Source: CAZOOA01 sp964581355 (GTDB taxonomy: Bacteria > Bacillota > Dethiobacteria > DTU022 > UBA8154). Taken from it: 6,942 nt of DNA. The notes under the pieces were generated by a model. It made no database searches. It was not told the DNA's origin and saw only the letters and a list, made by a program, of their open reading frames with translations. Below are positions 4,528 to 6,942 of the stretch, piece by piece. The position numbers and the translations under genes are program-made. The stretch lies in assembly GCA_964581355.1 (NCBI GenBank), contig CAZOOA010000105.1, forward strand, positions 1 through 6,942, read 5' to 3'. Positions within the stretch are counted from its first letter, which is position 1. Every line of letters begins with the position of its first letter.

Positions 4528-6417
4528 ATGGCACAAGAGTTGAAAGGCGCGGACCGGTGGGCTTTTGCCCTGTTTCTATACGCTGCTTTCCTGCTGCTGG
4601 CCCCCTTTCGGGCGCATGGATATATTTCCGGTTTGTTGGGACTTGTCCTGGTCCTGGTGGCCAGTTTCCGGTTTGGAGTTCGCGGTGGGCTGATTGCAGC
4701 CTCCTGGGCTTCAGGGATCATGGCCTTGACCCTGTTTTTTTCCCCTCATGAGGTGTATCTTTTCCAAGTGCTTACCGGGGTTGCAGCTTATTTCTTGATT
4801 GCCCTGCTTTTGGGCAAGAGTGTGGAGACGATCAACAGGCAGAAGTTGGAGCTGAAAAAAAATGAACAGCAGCTCCGCGATATTATCGAAAATCAATCGG
4901 AATTGATCTGCCGCTATCTCCCTGACGGTACCGTTACCTTTGTGAACCAGGCCTGTTCCAACTTTTTTTCAAAAACCGGGGGCAATGCTTCCACGGACAG
5001 GGCGCCGGGCTTTGCAACACAGCTTCAATTGACCCAGTCGCAGCCGGTGAGCAGTTATGAGACAAAGGTGGTCCTGCCTACCGGTGAAAGCCGCTGGTAT
5101 AACTGGATCGTGCGGGGGTTTTTTGATGGCCGGGGCAATATCCAGGAATACCAGGCGGTGGGCAGGGATATTACCGAGCAGAGGCAGATTGAGCAGAAGA
5201 TCCAGGAATACAACCTGGAGCTGGAAGAAAAAGGAAGGGAACTGGAGAAGCTTTATCACCAGCTGGATGAAGAGCTGGACAAAGCCCGTATAGTTCATGA
5301 ACGGACCATGCCGCAGACCCTGCCCCGAATGGAAAATGTCTCCCTGGCAGCCCATTACCAGCCAGCGGCAAAAGTCGGGGGAGATTTCTACAATGTGCTC
5401 AGGGCCAAAGATAAACTGGTAATCTATCTTTCCGATGTGATGGGCCACGGCCTGGAAGGCGCCTTATTCAGCATTTTTGTCAAGGAAGCCATTGACAGCT
5501 ACATTTCCCTAAGAGCCGATGAGTTAAGCCCGGTCAAAATATTGGAGCACCTGGCCCACCAGTATCGCCGGGAAGCGTTCCCTGAAGATTATTTTATCTG
5601 TATTTTCCTGGCTGTCCTGGACTTAAAGACGATGGAGATGTCCTATACCGGGTCAGGGTTCCACAATACGCCCCTGGTGCGGCTGCCAAGCGGGGAGCAC
5701 GTGGAACTGTTAAGTCAGGCGCTGCCCATTTCCTCGGCTATTCCCGGTGAGCTGCTGCAGTTCCGGGAAGGAAGCCTGTATTTGCCCCCGGGATCCACGG
5801 TCCTGTTCTATACCGACGGCCTGACGGAACAGCAGGCCGGTGAAGAGCGGTACAGCAACCGCCTGGATGAAGTTTTTCACCACTACAGCGGCTTTCCACC
5901 GGAAGTGATTGTCCGGGCGATCAACGAAGATTTCCGCCGGTATAATCACGGCACCCTGCAGGGGGACGATGATATAACCTTTCTGGTGCTGCAGGTAAAC
6001 CCGGAACAGCAGGTAACCTGTGAGCTGGAATACAAAAGCGCTGCCCGGGAACTGGACCGCCTGCAAACAGAACTATCCAGGATCATGCTCGAGCTCAAAA
6101 TCGACCAGGAGCAGGCGGGCCTGCTGCTCACCTGCCTGCATGAACTGGTTTCCAATGCCGTGGAGCACGGCAACCGGCTGGACCCGGAGAAAAAGGTGGC
6201 TGTCACCATTACTGCGACCGATAGCTATCTTTGCGCAGCCGTGGAAGATGAAGGTGAAGGGTTTAACTGGAAGGAAAAAGTAAAAAATCCCCTGGAACTG
6301 GAAGGAAGACGTGAAAGAGGCCGGGGCATTCCCATGATGCAGATGTGCGCCAAGAGTCTGTTTTATAATGAAAAGGGCAACCGGGCGCTTTTGGTGATTG
6401 ACATAAGCCGTATGTAA
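4528..6417 (+). CDS. membrane PAS sensor with SpoIIE/RsbU-type PP2C phosphatase fused to an RsbW-like kinase domain
   Basis: This 629-residue regulator (counted from ATG 4528) has four N-terminal membrane segments (about 11-27, 33-49, 53-71, 76-96). A PAS domain follows (about 109-219, ending in the usual GRDITEQ), then a Glu/Lys-rich coiled coil (216-256). Next is a PP2C-type serine phosphatase (about 256-491). Its metal-binding acidic residues are in GGDFYNV (Asp286), SDVMGHG (Asp303), YTDGLTE (Asp430) and GDDDITF (480-482). The C-terminus (about 500-629) is a GHKL ATPase like the anti-sigma kinases RsbW/SpoIIAB. It has the N box HELVSNAVEHG (Glu539, Asn543), VEDEGEGF (Asp574) and GRGIPMM. 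Such proteins control STAS anti-anti-sigma proteins by removing or adding phosphate. A TTG at 4510 in the same frame would give 635 residues. ATG is preferred, with AGG 11 bases upstream, but neither start has a strong binding site. No STAS or sigma gene is adjacent. Confidence 0.93.
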   Translation: MAQELKGADRWAFALFLYAAFLLLAPFRAHGYISGLLGLVLVLVASFRFGVRGGLIAASWASGIMALTLFFSPHEVYLFQVLTGVAAYFLIALLLGKSVETINRQKLELKKNEQQLRDIIENQSELICRYLPDGTVTFVNQACSNFFSKTGGNASTDRAPGFATQLQLTQSQPVSSYETKVVLPTGESRWYNWIVRGFFDGRGNIQEYQAVGRDITEQRQIEQKIQEYNLELEEKGRELEKLYHQLDEELDKARIVHERTMPQTLPRMENVSLAAHYQPAAKVGGDFYNVLRAKDKLVIYLSDVMGHGLEGALFSIFVKEAIDSYISLRADELSPVKILEHLAHQYRREAFPEDYFICIFLAVLDLKTMEMSYTGSGFHNTPLVRLPSGEHVELLSQALPISSAIPGELLQFREGSLYLPPGSTVLFYTDGLTEQQAGEERYSNRLDEVFHHYSGFPPEVIVRAINEDFRRYNHGTLQGDDDITFLVLQVNPEQQVTCELEYKSAARELDRLQTELSRIMLELKIDQEQAGLLLTCLHELVSNAVEHGNRLDPEKKVAVTITATDSYLCAAVEDEGEGFNWKEKVKNPLELEGRRERGRGIPMMQMCAKSLFYNEKGNRALLVIDISRM

Positions 6418-6435
6418 TGGGAAAAAACAGGGGTG

Positions 6436-6456
6436 GCCGGGCCCGGCCGGCTTTTT
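6436..6456 (+). terminator. rho-independent terminator of the sensor phosphatase gene
   Basis: GCCGG (6436-6440) and CCGGC (6447-6451) form a GC-only stem with a six-base loop, followed at once by TTTTT (6452-6456). It starts 19 bases after the TAA. The sequence overlaps a perfect 14-bp palindrome (6435-6448), so alternative pairings are possible. Confidence 0.75.
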
Positions 6457-6472
6457 ACCAGACCCGGACAAA

Positions 6473-6500
6473 GGCCCGCGGTTTTTGTCTCTTGCAGGCC
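6473..6500 (-). terminator. possible terminator of the YbaK-type gene
   Basis: On the minus strand GGCCTGC (6500-6494) can pair with GCGGGCC (6479-6473), including one G-T pair, across a 14-base loop. Only a short TTTGTCC follows. A second GC hairpin lies just before it (GCCCC 6502-6506 with GGGGC 6512-6516). The call rests on stem position after the stop codon; the T tract is poor. Confidence 0.35.
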
Positions 6501-6522
6501 TGCCCCGGGCCGGGGCTGTTTA

Positions 6523-6942
6523 TTACTGGCAGACATCAACCCAGGTGCCGCCGGTTACATGCTGCAGTTCTGCAGGGGTCATCTTTACCGAGGCGTTGGG
6601 AGCCCCAGCTGCAGGATAGATATACTCAAATTCCTTCAAGGATTCATCCAGGTAGATCTCTGCGGGTTCTTTCAGCCCGAAAGGACAGACGCCGCCTACC
6701 GGGTGCCCCGTTATGGCCATGATCTCCTCGGGCTGGAGCATCCTTGCCTTTTTGGTAAAGGTTTGTTTCAGCTTTTTGTTGTCGATGCGGGCGTCTCCCC
6801 GGGTCACGATCAGGATGTAGCGGTCCTTCTGCTTGAAGGCCAGGGTTTTGGCGATGAGTTTTTCCTCTACGCCCAGGGTTGCTGCGGCTTTTTCCACCGT
6901 GGCCGTGCTCTGGGGATGTTCCACGATTTCCCCCGGAAAGTT
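6523..6942 (-). CDS. YbaK/EbsC family aminoacyl-tRNA deacylase (5' partial)
   Basis: The frame ends in TAA at 6523-6525 and stays open to the right edge, giving 139 residues. A GTG at 6922-6924 could serve as a start. However, the residues upstream of it (NFPGEI) fit the family N-terminus, so the true start is probably outside the window and about 15-25 residues are missing. The family hydrolyses mischarged aminoacyl-tRNA, for example Cys-tRNA(Pro), in the cytoplasm. The core motifs are clear: STATVEKAA, IAKTLAFK with the conserved lysine (residue 32 of the visible part), GDARIDNKK, GHPVGGVCPFGL and YPAAGAPNASV. The ending WVDVCQ is also common in this clade. It is convergent with the sensor phosphatase and has no evident link to the sulfur operon. 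Which tRNA it edits cannot be told from sequence. Confidence 0.9.
   Translation of the reverse strand, partial: NFPGEIVEHPQSTATVEKAAATLGVEEKLIAKTLAFKQKDRYILIVTRGDARIDNKKLKQTFTKKARMLQPEEIMAITGHPVGGVCPFGLKEPAEIYLDESLKEFEYIYPAAGAPNASVKMTPAELQHVTGGTWVDVCQ

Noticed and set aside
1..6942. CRISPR array, insertion sequence, tRNA or prophage signs
   Set aside because: No regularly spaced repeats, transposase motifs, terminal inverted repeats, tRNA cloverleaf or phage genes were seen on either strand.

Overview
The window looks like a piece of a draft genome from a spore-forming or related Gram-positive bacterium, most likely a moderately GC-rich member of the Clostridia (Peptococcaceae, Moorella or Desulfotomaculum-like). 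This is inferred from three things: strong AGGAGG ribosome binding sites, a SpoIIE/RsbU-type phosphatase, and the protein families present. No rRNA or other taxonomic marker is visible. A block of 100 Ns (2905-3004) is an assembly gap.

Layout, left to right. (1) Bases 3-344, plus strand: the 3' end of an unrecognised gene with an acidic, low-complexity tail. A strong inverted-repeat terminator (393-437) follows, placed to serve both strands. (2) Bases 557-4257, minus strand, read right to left: an SLC13/DASS-type anion permease whose C-terminus is lost in the gap, a CstB-like metallo-beta-lactamase/rhodanese fusion, and two half-size YeeE/YedE membrane proteins. The last three genes are joined by ATGA stop/start overlaps, so they form one tightly coupled unit; the permease probably belongs to it too. 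(3) Bases 4258-4527: a divergent, partly AT-rich intergenic region. It carries a 9-bp dyad, repeated CAGGTTA sequences, and a small hairpin followed by a T run. (4) Bases 4528-6417, plus strand: a membrane-anchored sensor with a PAS domain, a PP2C/SpoIIE phosphatase and an RsbW-like ATP-binding kinase domain in one chain. (5) Bases 6418-6522: convergent terminator region rich in GC palindromes. (6) Bases 6523-6942, minus strand: a YbaK/EbsC-type aminoacyl-tRNA deacylase cut by the right edge.

How the genes may work together (inference). The minus-strand operon looks like a module for reactive or intermediate sulfur compounds. The CstB-like enzyme would oxidise persulfide and/or move sulfane sulfur to give thiosulfate. 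The split YeeE/YedE pair, related to thiosulfate transporters, and the SLC13 permease would move sulfur oxyanions across the membrane. The divergent sensor phosphatase/kinase is a partner-switching regulator, but no anti-sigma antagonist (STAS protein) or sigma factor gene lies beside it, and nothing in the sequence proves that it controls the sulfur operon. No CRISPR array, insertion sequence, tRNA or rRNA was seen.
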